64,000 bases of DNA, taken from NCBI GenBank assembly GCA_900547035.1, contig URFM01000004.1, positions 52,381 through 116,380 on the forward strand, written 5' to 3'. The DNA is from an uncultured Clostridium sp. (lineage in GTDB: Bacteria; Bacillota; Clostridia; Lachnospirales; Lachnospiraceae). Every line of letters begins with the position of its first letter. Within the stretch, counting starts at the first letter, position 1. The notes under the pieces were generated by a model. That model was not told the DNA's origin, made no database searches, and worked only from the letters and a program-made list of their open reading frames with translations. Both the position numbers and the translations under genes were made by a program. Shown here in pieces: positions 43,693 through 52,353 of the stretch.

Positions 43693-44757
43693 ATGGCCAA
43701 AAACAAATTATCGCCGGAAGCAATTTTCGGCAGCAAGCTGACCAAGCAAGAAGTAATGAGAATGATTCAGGAAACGCCGGGGATGTATGCAAGGTACACT
43801 GGTCTTTCGGAACGGCTTCAAAAGGAATTTGTGGAATTCTGTATGGGGACGCGGGGACTGAATCTGACCTATGACCCTATGTTCAAGGCAGTATTTGACC
43901 CTCAACATTTCCCTTCAAGGCTGGAGGACTTCCTAAGCTTATGTTTGGGAGAGGAGGTTGAAATCTTAAACGCCCTTCCAAGCGAGTCCAGTCGATTGAC
44001 AGAAGAAGGTTCCCTGCTGGTGATGGATTTGCTGGTGCGTCTAAAGTCAGGTTCTTTAGTCAACGTTGAAATTCAAAAGGTGGGATATCTGTTCCCCGGA
44101 CAGCGCTGCGCCTGCTATTCCAGTGATTTGGTGATGCGCCAATATTCTCAGGTGCGGGAACAATGCCGGAAGGAAAAGCGGGCCTTTTCCTATCAGCAAA
44201 TCAGCAAGGTATATACCATTGTACTGTTCCAGAACAGTCCCAGGGAATTTCACCAATTCCCCACGGAATATCTTCACTATGCCAGACAGCAGTTCAATAC
44301 AGGACTGAAATTGGATTTGGTCCAAGAATATCTTTTAATACCTCTTGACATCTTTTTGGAATGCCGTCACAATATAAGCAACAGGTTAGATGCCTGGCTG
44401 ACGTTGATTGCATCCGATGATATGGAACGGATTCAAAATGTCATCCGCGCGTTCCCGGACTTCGGGGAAATCTATTGCCAGGTATTTCAATTTCGCTATC
44501 AGGCAGAGGAGTTGATGAATATGTATTCGGAAGCATTAAAAATCCTGGATGCCAATACGGTCAAGTATATGATTGAACAGCAGAAGGAGGAGATTGAGCA
44601 GCAGGAGAAAGAAATTAAACAGCAAAAAGAAACGATTGAGCAGCAAAACGAAACCATTGAGCAGCAAAACGAAACCATTGAGCAGCAAAAACTAGAGCTG
44701 GAGCAGCTGAAAGAAGAACTGGAACGTTTAAAGAATCTCTCAACGGTAGGTGCCTGA
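43693..44757 (+). CDS. PD-(D/E)XK nuclease family transposase-like protein with coiled-coil tail
   Basis: This 354-residue protein is of the PDDEXK_2 group common in Lachnospiraceae. LNLTYDPMFKAVFDPQHFPS and LEDFLSLCLGEEVEILNALP precede the presumed catalytic strand region DLLVRLKSGSLVNVEIQKVG, which has the E-x-Q variant of the motif. From about residue 290 a heptad-repeat coiled coil follows (IEQQEKE, IKQQKET, IEQQNET twice, IEQQKLE, LEQLKEE, LERLKN). No terminal inverted repeats were found around it. It is distinct from the Rpn-type proteins at 1444 and 28010. Function as a transposase is inferred from family naming only. Confidence 0.85.
   Translation: MAKNKLSPEAIFGSKLTKQEVMRMIQETPGMYARYTGLSERLQKEFVEFCMGTRGLNLTYDPMFKAVFDPQHFPSRLEDFLSLCLGEEVEILNALPSESSRLTEEGSLLVMDLLVRLKSGSLVNVEIQKVGYLFPGQRCACYSSDLVMRQYSQVREQCRKEKRAFSYQQISKVYTIVLFQNSPREFHQFPTEYLHYARQQFNTGLKLDLVQEYLLIPLDIFLECRHNISNRLDAWLTLIASDDMERIQNVIRAFPDFGEIYCQVFQFRYQAEELMNMYSEALKILDANTVKYMIEQQKEEIEQQEKEIKQQKETIEQQNETIEQQNETIEQQKLELEQLKEELERLKNLSTVGA
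44635..44690 (+). repeat. 21-bp in-frame tandem repeat encoding coiled-coil heptads
   Basis: Two identical 21-bp units (44635-44655 and 44656-44676) and 14 bp of a third encode IEQQNET. The unit length is a multiple of three, so gain or loss changes coiled-coil length by one heptad without breaking the frame. Confidence 0.9.
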
Positions 44758-44787
44758 GAAATCGTTCAGAAAAGCAAAAGTCCGCAC

Positions 44788-44817
44788 AGAATTCGGGCTT
44801 AAAAAAGCCCGAATTCT
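44788..44817. terminator. 13-bp inverted repeat downstream of the PD-(D/E)XK gene
   Basis: AGAATTCGGGCTT and AAGCCCGAATTCT flank four A. It lies 30 bp past the stop codon between convergent genes, a terminator position, but there is no T-run after the stem on either strand. Confidence 0.5.
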
Positions 44818-44902
44818 ATGGGAAAGTCTCATCCCTGTTTCTCAGGGGTCAAAATCGGTATTAACCGACAGCCCGTTCATATATCTGCAAACTACAGATT
44901 CA

Positions 44903-45799
44903 TCATATCCCCGAAAACCGGTTCACCTCTTCCTTTGAAGGAATGGAGGTTGCCGCCCCTGCTCTGCTCACCGCAACAGCCGCTGCTCTGGCAGCCCAGT
45001 CCAAGGCTTTCACTCCTTCCATTCCTTGGGATAGCCCCCCGATAAAAAAGCCGGTAAAGGTATCTCCTGCCGCCGTGGTATCTACCGCCTTCACCTTGTA
45101 GCAAGGCTGCTTGATCATCTTTTCCCCATCCCAGTAAAGGGAACCCTGGGAGCCAAGAGTCAGCACGATCTTCGCCTTCGGAAAGCCATTCGCCATCTTC
45201 TCCAGCATGGCTTCCGGCTGATTTGCCCCTTCCCCGCAAAGACTTTCCGCCTCCACTTCATTCAGCAGAAAATAGTCCACAGTCTCTAACGGCAGCTTTC
45301 CAATCTTTTCATCCATAGGCGAAGGATTCAGCACAATCCGCATCCCTTTTTCCGCTGCCCGTTTCATGATATACCCTACTTCGCTGATCTCATTCTGAAG
45401 CAGAAGGTAATCTCCCTTCCCAAAATGCTCCAGCACTTCATCCGCCATCCTGCGGGTAATTTCCTGATTGGAACCTCCAAACAGCAGGATGCAATTTCCT
45501 CCGTCCGGCTGGCGCTGGATAATCGCGTGACCGCTTGGAACCTCCAGTCTTTTCACATAGTCCGTATTCACCCCGGCCTCATTCAATTGTTTTATCAGAA
45601 ATTCCCCATCGCTTTTTCCAACCGCCCCGGCATGCCAGACATCCGCCCCGCTGCGGCTGGCCGCAATAGACTGGTTTAACCCCTTTCCTCCCGGAAACAG
45701 GTGCAAAGCTTTGGAGGAAAGTGTTTCCCCTCCCCGGACAAAATGGTCTACATCATAGGTATAGTCAATATTCAGTGAACCGAAATTCAAAATTTTCAC
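44903..45799 (-). CDS. rbsK: Ribokinase (PfkB family)
   Basis: This 298-residue carbohydrate kinase has the N-terminal sugar-binding PfkB motif (FPGGKGLNQSIAASRSGADV), NEVEAESL, and the C-terminal motif with the catalytic Asp in VDTTAAGDTFTGFFIGGL. The pattern matches ribokinases better than fructokinases. No ribose transporter or rbsD is near; the downstream neighbour on the same strand is none, and the upstream one is a 2-hydroxyacid dehydrogenase 26 bp away. The exact sugar is not certain. Confidence 0.85.
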   Translation of the reverse strand: MKILNFGSLNIDYTYDVDHFVRGGETLSSKALHLFPGGKGLNQSIAASRSGADVWHAGAVGKSDGEFLIKQLNEAGVNTDYVKRLEVPSGHAIIQRQPDGGNCILLFGGSNQEITRRMADEVLEHFGKGDYLLLQNEISEVGYIMKRAAEKGMRIVLNPSPMDEKIGKLPLETVDYFLLNEVEAESLCGEGANQPEAMLEKMANGFPKAKIVLTLGSQGSLYWDGEKMIKQPCYKVKAVDTTAAGDTFTGFFIGGLSQGMEGVKALDWAARAAAVAVSRAGAATSIPSKEEVNRFSGI

Positions 45800-45825
45800 A
45801 GCTAAGCTCTCCTCCTTCCTTATGC

Positions 45826-46782
45826 TCAGGAAACCGTATTAACAGGCTTACCCTCTAAAAAAGCTTTCAGGTTCTCCACTGCCTGATCCATCAGCCTCTG
45901 TCTGGATTCTCTGGCTCCCCAGGCCATATGGGGGGTAATGATCATATTCGGCGCCGTCAAAAGAGGATTATCGCCACGAATCGGTTCCGTAGAAACCACA
46001 TCCGCCGCGGCTCCCGCTACTTTTCCACTCTTTAGCGCTTCTGCCAGATCCTTTTCCACAACCAAATCCCCGCGTGAAGTGTTGATAATCAAAACTCCAT
46101 CCTTCATTTGACCAATGGTCCCTTGATTAATTATCCCTTTTGTCTCCGGCAGAAGGGGACAGTGAAGGGAAATTACATCGGACTGGCTCAGCAGCTGCTC
46201 CATGGAAACGTAGTGGCAGTTTTCCGTTTCCAGTTCCGGTCTTCGGAAATGGTCATAGGCCACCACTTTCATCCCCATCGCCTGGGCGATGGCCCCTGTC
46301 CTCTGTCCAATGCGTCCGAATCCCACAATTCCCATGGTTTTTCCAGCCAGTTCCATCAACGGCGTTTTCCAATAGCAGAAATCCTGACAGTGCTCCCATT
46401 CTCCCGCCTTAACGCTCGCATCGTGAAGGCCCACATGATGGCACAGTTCCAGCAAAAGGGCAAATGCATACTGGGCCACGGCGGCCGTTCCGTAGGAAGG
46501 AATATTCGTCACCACGATACCCCGCTCACCGGCCGCTTTCACATCAACCACATTGTAGCCTGTTGCCAGCACACCAATATAGCGAAGATCGGGACACTGT
46601 TCCATAATCTCCCGGGTAATCGCGGTCTTGTTGGTTAAAACCAGCTCTGAATCCCCAATCCGCTCCACCGTCTTTTCCTGCGGCGTCCGGTCATAGACCT
46701 GAACCTGGCCCAGTATTTCAAATCCGCTCCAGGATAAGTCGCCGGGGTTTAATGTGCAGCCGTCCAATACTACGATTTTCAT
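45826..46782 (-). CDS. D-2-hydroxyacid dehydrogenase (glycerate dehydrogenase-like)
   Basis: This 318-residue NAD(P)-dependent oxidoreductase starts at MKIVVLDGCTLNPGDLSWSG with AGGAGG 11 bp upstream; the frame extends further without a ribosome site. The Rossmann motif is GIVGFGRIGQRTG. Active-site regions are INTSRGDLVVEKDL (Arg), a Glu in the following helix and the His of ITPHMAWGARES. The pattern is closest to glycerate/hydroxypyruvate reductases (HprA). It is probably cotranscribed with the ribokinase gene downstream. Confidence 0.88.
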   Translation of the reverse strand: MKIVVLDGCTLNPGDLSWSGFEILGQVQVYDRTPQEKTVERIGDSELVLTNKTAITREIMEQCPDLRYIGVLATGYNVVDVKAAGERGIVVTNIPSYGTAAVAQYAFALLLELCHHVGLHDASVKAGEWEHCQDFCYWKTPLMELAGKTMGIVGFGRIGQRTGAIAQAMGMKVVAYDHFRRPELETENCHYVSMEQLLSQSDVISLHCPLLPETKGIINQGTIGQMKDGVLIINTSRGDLVVEKDLAEALKSGKVAGAAADVVSTEPIRGDNPLLTAPNMIITPHMAWGARESRQRLMDQAVENLKAFLEGKPVNTVS

Positions 46783-47007
46783 TTCTGACTCAGCCTCCTG
46801 CAAAGAAATATATATAACTATTTTCCTCATCAATTATACAACCCGGTATTTTCCTCTGTCCATATAATTATTTTCCCCATCTTCTTTCTTATGGCTTTCG
46901 CTCTTCTGCGTCTGGTCAAATTTCGCTCGAATGCTTGTTATTGGCCTTGATTTATGTTAACATTGAAAAAGCGTACCTGAAACCCCGCACCCGAAAGGAG
47001 CGCTTAT

Positions 47008-47628
47008 ATGAAAACAATCCTTTGCTATCTCTATGAATCCATGGCTGATTTTGAAGTCACTCTTCTCCTGCATCGGCTGAAAAATACGGGGACCTGTAGA
47101 ATCCTGTCCATATCCGAAACCCTTGCCCCCGTTTTAGCCCAGTCTGGTCTGCGCTATGTCCCGGATCTGCGAATTCAGGATATGGAAAGCCGCCTGGAAG
47201 AGGTTGATGCCCTCATTATTCCAGGCGGCCCTATTAACAATACTCAAAATTCCATCTGTCCTATGGCAAAACGTATGATTGAAGAAGGTAAACTGGTAGG
47301 AGCAATCTGTTTTGCCCCCCAGTTTCTGGGACGAGCCGGAATATTAGACAGCTACCGCTTTACAACTTCATGTTCACCAGAAAAAATTCGCTCGCTGCAA
47401 TGCCAAAATCCCTTTCCCTGGTCTAACTATGTAGAAGCCCGGGTTGTCAGGGACCGAAATCTGATTACCGCCAAGGGCTATGCCTTTGTTGACTTTTCCC
47501 TTGAGGTATGTGACGCTTTGGATATTTTTTCTAATCCTATACAGCGATATGAACAAATGGGGCGGATTATTGAAAGCTCTCCATGCTTCCAAGCGGTTTC
47601 ATCCTCTCCCACTGTCCAATCTTCGTAA
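47008..47628 (+). CDS. DJ-1/PfpI family protein
   Basis: This 206-residue protein has the class I glutamine amidotransferase-like fold. VDALIIPGGPINNTQN and the nucleophile elbow VGAICFAPQFLGRAGI hold the conserved Cys. In the DJ-1 superfamily this Cys serves chaperone, glyoxalase-like or regulatory roles; none can be chosen here. ATG 47008 follows AAAGGAG. The 3-prime end overlaps the convergent MmgE/PrpD gene by 62 bp, so one end may be mispredicted in either gene, although both frames look genuine. Confidence 0.85.
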   Translation: MKTILCYLYESMADFEVTLLLHRLKNTGTCRILSISETLAPVLAQSGLRYVPDLRIQDMESRLEEVDALIIPGGPINNTQNSICPMAKRMIEEGKLVGAICFAPQFLGRAGILDSYRFTTSCSPEKIRSLQCQNPFPWSNYVEARVVRDRNLITAKGYAFVDFSLEVCDALDIFSNPIQRYEQMGRIIESSPCFQAVSSSPTVQSS

Positions 47629-48955
47629 TTTCTCCGGCAATCTCCCCTTCCCTTCCCGGAAACGCCGCCCCAATCAGGCTCTTGGCCTTATCCTCCAGCT
47701 GCTTTTGGGACAATGGATTTTTGGAACTTCCGGACGGGTCCTGAACCCTTACCTCCATCTTCTTTCCATCGAAAAACTCCGCCCTTACCCGGCAGCCCCA
47801 GTGTGCAGGGTACTCCTTCGTCAACTCCTCGTCCGGCTCCACGGAAATCTTTTTCATCAACGCCCTGAGCTGCGGATTTGACACCGCCTCCGGCTCGAAC
47901 TCCTCCCTGGTGACTTTTCCAAAGAGCAGAGCCGCCGCAGCTCCGTAGGGAGCAGAAAATTTGGCGTCCATGGGAGACTGCGGCTCAAGACAGCCTTTGC
48001 TTACCGCGCACTGCTGGTATCCCACCTGGTAGGTAGCGATTTCCACCTGTTTGATGTCAGCTGCCGAACGTCCTTCCTTCTCCATCTCCTCCCGGATTTG
48101 GAACATCGCATCAATCATGCAGTGAACGCTCCGGCAGCATGGGTAGGGCTTTACGTCCATATTTAAGATTTCCCAGACCTCCCCCAGTCCGGCTCCTGCC
48201 TTAGAACAATCATAGCTGTCCGACATGGCTTTTAACAGTCCTCCGTCTTCCGCATCCAGGATATGCTCCGGCCCCGTCATCCCCGCGGCAGCCAGAAACG
48301 CCGCATCCAGGCCGCAGGCGGCGCAGTGTCCGGGATGGAGCACCTTACAGCTGGCCCCGTCTCCTAAAAAGGCCCAGAGTCCGCTGCTCTGCGTCCCCGC
48401 CATTCCCAGAGCGGATATGGTCTGCTCCGCATCCAGCTTCAGAAGCTTCGCCGCAGCCGCGGCGCACCCAAAGATTCCGCAGGTAGCGGTGGCATGCCAT
48501 CCCTTTTTCCGATGAGCCGCCACCCCAAGAGCCATGCCAATCCGCGCCGTCACTTCATAACCGCAGACTACTGCGGTTAAAAATTCCTGTCCGCTGCTTT
48601 CCAGAGTTTCCGCCATAGCCCAGGCAGCGGGAATGATGCTGGCGCTGCCATGGGTCTTGGAAGCCGGATGAACATCGTCCAGCTCCAGAGTGTGGGCCAG
48701 CATGGCGTTAATCTTGGCCGCGACCTCCGCCGGGAACCGCTCCGGCCTGCCCCACACGCAGGCAGGACCTTCCCCATACCTGCTCCGGTAGGAGCTAATC
48801 ACCTGTTCCAACAGCGGGTCTTTTACCGCCCCCAGAGCCGCGCTTACCAAATCCAGGACCCGAAGCTGCACCGCCTCCTGCACCTGGGAAGGCATACATT
48901 CCCAGCTCATCTGGCTAATCCATTCTCCCAGCTTTCTGATTTCACTCTTTTCCAT
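47567..48955 (-). CDS. MmgE/PrpD family dehydratase/decarboxylase-type protein
   Basis: This 462-residue protein is of the family that includes 2-methylcitrate dehydratase (PrpD), cis-aconitate decarboxylase and iminodisuccinate epimerase. Conserved features are HTLELDDVHPASKTHGSASI near the start of the active site, ALGMAGTQSSGLWAFLGDGA and KPYPCCRSVHCMIDAM. It is the last gene of the five-gene operon, 18 bp after the aconitase-like hydratase. With a PrpF protein and a hydratase upstream, its substrate is probably an aconitate-like tricarboxylate. Whether it dehydrates, isomerises or decarboxylates cannot be read from sequence. Confidence 0.88.
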   Translation of the reverse strand: MEKSEIRKLGEWISQMSWECMPSQVQEAVQLRVLDLVSAALGAVKDPLLEQVISSYRSRYGEGPACVWGRPERFPAEVAAKINAMLAHTLELDDVHPASKTHGSASIIPAAWAMAETLESSGQEFLTAVVCGYEVTARIGMALGVAAHRKKGWHATATCGIFGCAAAAAKLLKLDAEQTISALGMAGTQSSGLWAFLGDGASCKVLHPGHCAACGLDAAFLAAAGMTGPEHILDAEDGGLLKAMSDSYDCSKAGAGLGEVWEILNMDVKPYPCCRSVHCMIDAMFQIREEMEKEGRSAADIKQVEIATYQVGYQQCAVSKGCLEPQSPMDAKFSAPYGAAAALLFGKVTREEFEPEAVSNPQLRALMKKISVEPDEELTKEYPAHWGCRVRAEFFDGKKMEVRVQDPSGSSKNPLSQKQLEDKAKSLIGAAFPGREGEIAGEITKIGQWERMKPLGSMESFQ

Positions 48956-48973
48956 ATGATTTATTTCACCTTT

Positions 48974-51250
48974 TTAGTTTTTCTGGTCCTGCTTATAGAA
49001 ATTAATCAGGCTTCCGGCCAGAAGCACCTGCTTCTCCGCCTCGGTAACGCCCTTCAAATCCAGGCTCAGGCTGCGGACAGAACCGTCGGTTCCGATGACC
49101 TTGGCCTCCACCTGCTGTGCCCCGTCTTCCACTGCTTTCCGGATTCCGGGCAGATAGATGTATTCTCCCACCGCCAGGTTAATCTCCGGCTCCGGGCAGG
49201 TAAAGGGCAGGATTCCCCAGTTGACACAGTTGCTGCGGTAGCGCTTGGTCGCGTACTCGATACAGATATTGGCAAGTCCGCCTAAAACCTTCTGGCAGCT
49301 GGCCGCATATTCTCTTGCGGAGCCGTCGCCGGGGCGCTTCGCATAGAGCACGGAACCGATTCCTGTAGTCTTCATCAGTTCTGCCGTCGGTGCATCCACC
49401 CCCACTGCCTTCAGTACCTCGTAAGCCTTGGAAGCCTTGGCCTCGTCTCCATTTCTGCGGGCGGTCTCGCACTCCTGGATGGCCTTCGCGTTTCCTACGT
49501 AGGCCGGGTCCTTGCGGATTAAGGTGTACTCGGAAATCTTATAGGGGTTGGAGCGGTAGGAAGCCGTCTCGCCAGAGGGAATCAGCTCGTCGGTGGTGGT
49601 CACCTCATCCCGGATGACGCTTGCTACTTTTAAGAGCAGATTGTCCGTGAGGGGAGCCATCTCGGGCCAGTCCTTGATGGAAGGTCCGTAAACCAGCTCG
49701 GTTTCCGGCTTTGCCTTGCCGAAGCCGTTGTATACAATATTATCATAAATATGGTGGTTGAAATGGTAGGCCGGAATCTTGTACTCCACCTGCATATCCT
49801 CCGCAGAGGTCAGGTATCCGCCGTTAAAGGCAGTGGCCGCAATGGACTTGGAATCCATCAGCGCTACGGAAGCAATCTGGCCCGTGGCGGGGTTGGAGCC
49901 TTCCCGGTTGGGGAAGTTGCGGGTGCTGTGGCGGATGCAGAAGTCGTTGTTTCCGGGAGCGTCGGATGCGCCGAAGCAGGGGCCGCAGAAGGCGGTCTTG
50001 ACGCGGACGCCGTAGTTCATCAGGTCGTTGAGCACTCCGATGCGGTTCAGCTCATACATAATGGGCTGGGAGGCGGGATAGATATTGAGCGGGAAGGTTC
50101 CCAGACCTCTGTCCGCCTTCCTGGCAATGGCGTCCACGGCGCAGATATTCTCAAAGGAGCCTGCGGCGCAGCCTGCGATGGCGGCCTGGTCCACCTTAAT
50201 CTTTCCGTTTACAATCTTGGACTTCAAATCCAGGTGGATATCCTTATTGTTTTCAAAGACCTTCTTGGCCTCCTCTTCCACCATTCCTAAATATTTCTCC
50301 GGGTCGGCAATCACGTCCGCCAGGGGATAAGCGTTGCTGGGATGGAAGGGCAGGGCAATCATGGGCACGATGGTATCCAGATTGATTTCCACCACGCCGT
50401 CATAGAGGGCCTGGCTGCCGGGCTTTAGTTCCCGGTATCCCTGGGGCCGTCCATGGACCTCAAAATACTCTCTGGTGTTCTCATCCGTTACCCATACGGA
50501 GGAGAGACAGGCGGATTCGGTGGTCATGGTGTCGATGCCGTTCCGGAAATCCATGGAAAGGCTCTGTACGCCGGGTCCTACGAACTCCAGCACCTTGTTC
50601 TTAACGAAATTGTTCTTAAATACCGCTCCGATGAGGCTCAAAGCCACGTCCATGGGGCCTACCCAGGGCTTGGGTGCGCCGGTCAGGTAAACGGCAATCA
50701 CCTGAGGATAATCAATCTCATAGTATTTTCCCAGCATGGCCTTGGCCAGCTCCGGTCCGCCCTCACCGATGGATACGGAACCCTGGGTGCCGTAGCGAGT
50801 ATGGGAGTCGGAAACGATGGCCATATCACCGGCATTAATCATCATTTCACGCATATACTGGTGAATCACCGCCTCGTGAGGGGGAACGAAAATTCCGCCG
50901 GATTTAATGCAGGCGCTCTCCGCGTACTTATGTACGTCGGTGTTGATGGTCCCGCCTACGGCGCAGAGGCAGTTGTGGCAGTTGGTAAATACGCAGGGCA
51001 TGGGGAATTCCTTTAAGCCGCTGGCATACGCAGTCTGGAGGATGCCCACATAAGTATTGTCGTAAACGCCCATGCAGTCAAACTGAATCTGAAGGTGCTC
51101 CATATTTCCGGAGTGGTTGTGCTTCTCCATAATCTGATACGTCAGGGTGTTGGCCTTAGCCTGTTCCTCGGGAATCAATCCCGGCTCGCCCGGGGCCGCG
51201 ATGCGGCTGTTATCCACAAGATAATGTTTTCCTTCATGCAGTGTAACCAT
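48974..51250 (-). CDS. Aconitase-family hydratase (YbhJ-like)
   Basis: This 758-residue single-chain [4Fe-4S] hydratase has candidate cluster cysteines and flanking motifs in FTNCHNCLCAVGG, DSHTRYGTQGSVSIGEGGPE, TTESACLSSVW and TAFCGPCFGASDAPGNND. The arrangement is that of the AcnA-like hydratase YbhJ of enteric bacteria, which has no established substrate, and not that of the mainstream aconitase. A swivel-domain region lies near the C-terminus (YATKRYRSNCVNWGILPFTC). It sits in the middle of the operon with PrpF, a carrier, a lactonase and MmgE/PrpD. A tricarboxylate or methylated relative is the likely substrate. Confidence 0.88.
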   Translation of the reverse strand: MVTLHEGKHYLVDNSRIAAPGEPGLIPEEQAKANTLTYQIMEKHNHSGNMEHLQIQFDCMGVYDNTYVGILQTAYASGLKEFPMPCVFTNCHNCLCAVGGTINTDVHKYAESACIKSGGIFVPPHEAVIHQYMREMMINAGDMAIVSDSHTRYGTQGSVSIGEGGPELAKAMLGKYYEIDYPQVIAVYLTGAPKPWVGPMDVALSLIGAVFKNNFVKNKVLEFVGPGVQSLSMDFRNGIDTMTTESACLSSVWVTDENTREYFEVHGRPQGYRELKPGSQALYDGVVEINLDTIVPMIALPFHPSNAYPLADVIADPEKYLGMVEEEAKKVFENNKDIHLDLKSKIVNGKIKVDQAAIAGCAAGSFENICAVDAIARKADRGLGTFPLNIYPASQPIMYELNRIGVLNDLMNYGVRVKTAFCGPCFGASDAPGNNDFCIRHSTRNFPNREGSNPATGQIASVALMDSKSIAATAFNGGYLTSAEDMQVEYKIPAYHFNHHIYDNIVYNGFGKAKPETELVYGPSIKDWPEMAPLTDNLLLKVASVIRDEVTTTDELIPSGETASYRSNPYKISEYTLIRKDPAYVGNAKAIQECETARRNGDEAKASKAYEVLKAVGVDAPTAELMKTTGIGSVLYAKRPGDGSAREYAASCQKVLGGLANICIEYATKRYRSNCVNWGILPFTCPEPEINLAVGEYIYLPGIRKAVEDGAQQVEAKVIGTDGSVRSLSLDLKGVTEAEKQVLLAGSLINFYKQDQKN

Positions 51251-51287
51251 ATTCTTAAACTCCTTTTTACTTTTTCATCCTGGACTG

Positions 51288-52337
51288 TTACTTCGTCTTA
51301 AAAACAATGCACACCGGACTTTCCGTCTCCACTGTGACGCCGCTGTCCGAAAGAACCCCGTCCTCTCCCACATTAAATACGCGGATAGTATCGGAAAGTT
51401 CATTGGCCGCCAGTACCTGGCTGCCGTCCGGGCTTACGGTGATGAACCGCGGCTGCACGCCTCCGGTGGCGATATTCTGAAGCCAGGTCATATGGCCTGT
51501 TTCCTGATTCAGGGTAAATACGGTAAGGCTGTCGTGCTTGCGGTTGGACACATAGAGGAACCTTCCCTGCGGGTCAATGTCAATGGCGCTGGCCCATCCG
51601 TCTCCCGTATAGTCCTCCGGAATAGTCGGCGTAATCTGCTTGCCCTCCAGCGTTCCCTTCTCCTCATCGAAGTAATAGAGGGCCGCCGTGCTGTCCTTTT
51701 CGTTTAACACATAGCAGAACCGGTTGTTTGGATGGAAGACGCAGTGTCTGGGCTCCGCCCCGGTCCTGGCCTTTGCCACAAAATGCTCCTTTAAGTCGCC
51801 TTCTTTGGAATCTACCTGGAATACCGTAATCTTTCCAACTCCCTGAAGCCGTCCCTGGGAAGGCACCAGAAGCCATCTGCCGCTGCGGTCCAGGTTCACC
51901 TGATGAGGATGGGAAATGTATCCCGGTCCCCCGTTTCCGGATATGAATTTCAGTTCCTTGATATGACCCAGGGAGCCATCCCCGTTTACGGGTATGACGG
52001 ACACGCCGCCGGTCTGGAGGTTGGCCACAAAAAGCCACTGCTCCGTAGGGTCCAAAATCAGATGGACTGGGTTAGTCCCGTGGGTATCCACCGTATTTAA
52101 CGGAGAAATCCGCCCATCCTCATGGATTTCATAGGAGCTGACCTGGCAGAAATCTCCGTGAATGGCGTAAAGCCGGTCCTGGGCCCGGTTCAGGCAGAGG
52201 TAGGAGGGATTCACCTCCCCCTCTAAAATCTGCCGAAGCTCCCATCTGCCGTTCTCCACGGAATAGACGCTGATGCCCTTTCCTCTGGCATTGCGCTCCT
52301 TTGTGGTGCGGCAGCCGATATATGCGTAAACACTCAT
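51288..52337 (-). CDS. Lactonase-family seven-bladed beta-propeller (YbhE/6-phosphogluconolactonase-like)
   Basis: This 349-residue beta-propeller has repeated blades such as GPGYISHPHQVNLDRSGRWL, GAEPRHCVFHPNNRFCYVLN and GVQPRFITVSPDGSQVLAAN, typical of the YbhE lactonase family. No signal peptide is visible, so it is cytoplasmic. In E. coli, ybhE and the hydratase ybhJ lie near each other, and here the two homologues are adjacent. In this operon it may open a lactone form of the tricarboxylate substrate and not 6-phosphogluconolactone. That is inference from context. Confidence 0.87.
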   Translation of the reverse strand: MSVYAYIGCRTTKERNARGKGISVYSVENGRWELRQILEGEVNPSYLCLNRAQDRLYAIHGDFCQVSSYEIHEDGRISPLNTVDTHGTNPVHLILDPTEQWLFVANLQTGGVSVIPVNGDGSLGHIKELKFISGNGGPGYISHPHQVNLDRSGRWLLVPSQGRLQGVGKITVFQVDSKEGDLKEHFVAKARTGAEPRHCVFHPNNRFCYVLNEKDSTAALYYFDEEKGTLEGKQITPTIPEDYTGDGWASAIDIDPQGRFLYVSNRKHDSLTVFTLNQETGHMTWLQNIATGGVQPRFITVSPDGSQVLAANELSDTIRVFNVGEDGVLSDSGVTVETESPVCIVFKTK

Positions 52338-52353
52338 CCTTACTCCTCCTTTC

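Noticed and set aside
44788-44817. Palindrome with EcoRI-like centre considered as a mobile-element end
   Set aside because: Only one copy is seen in the window, no target duplication is visible, and its place between convergent genes suits a transcript end.
47567-47628. 62-bp tail-to-tail overlap of the DJ-1 and MmgE/PrpD genes as a sign of a false gene
   Set aside because: Both proteins show family motifs along their length and both stops are clear, so a real convergent overlap is the simpler reading.
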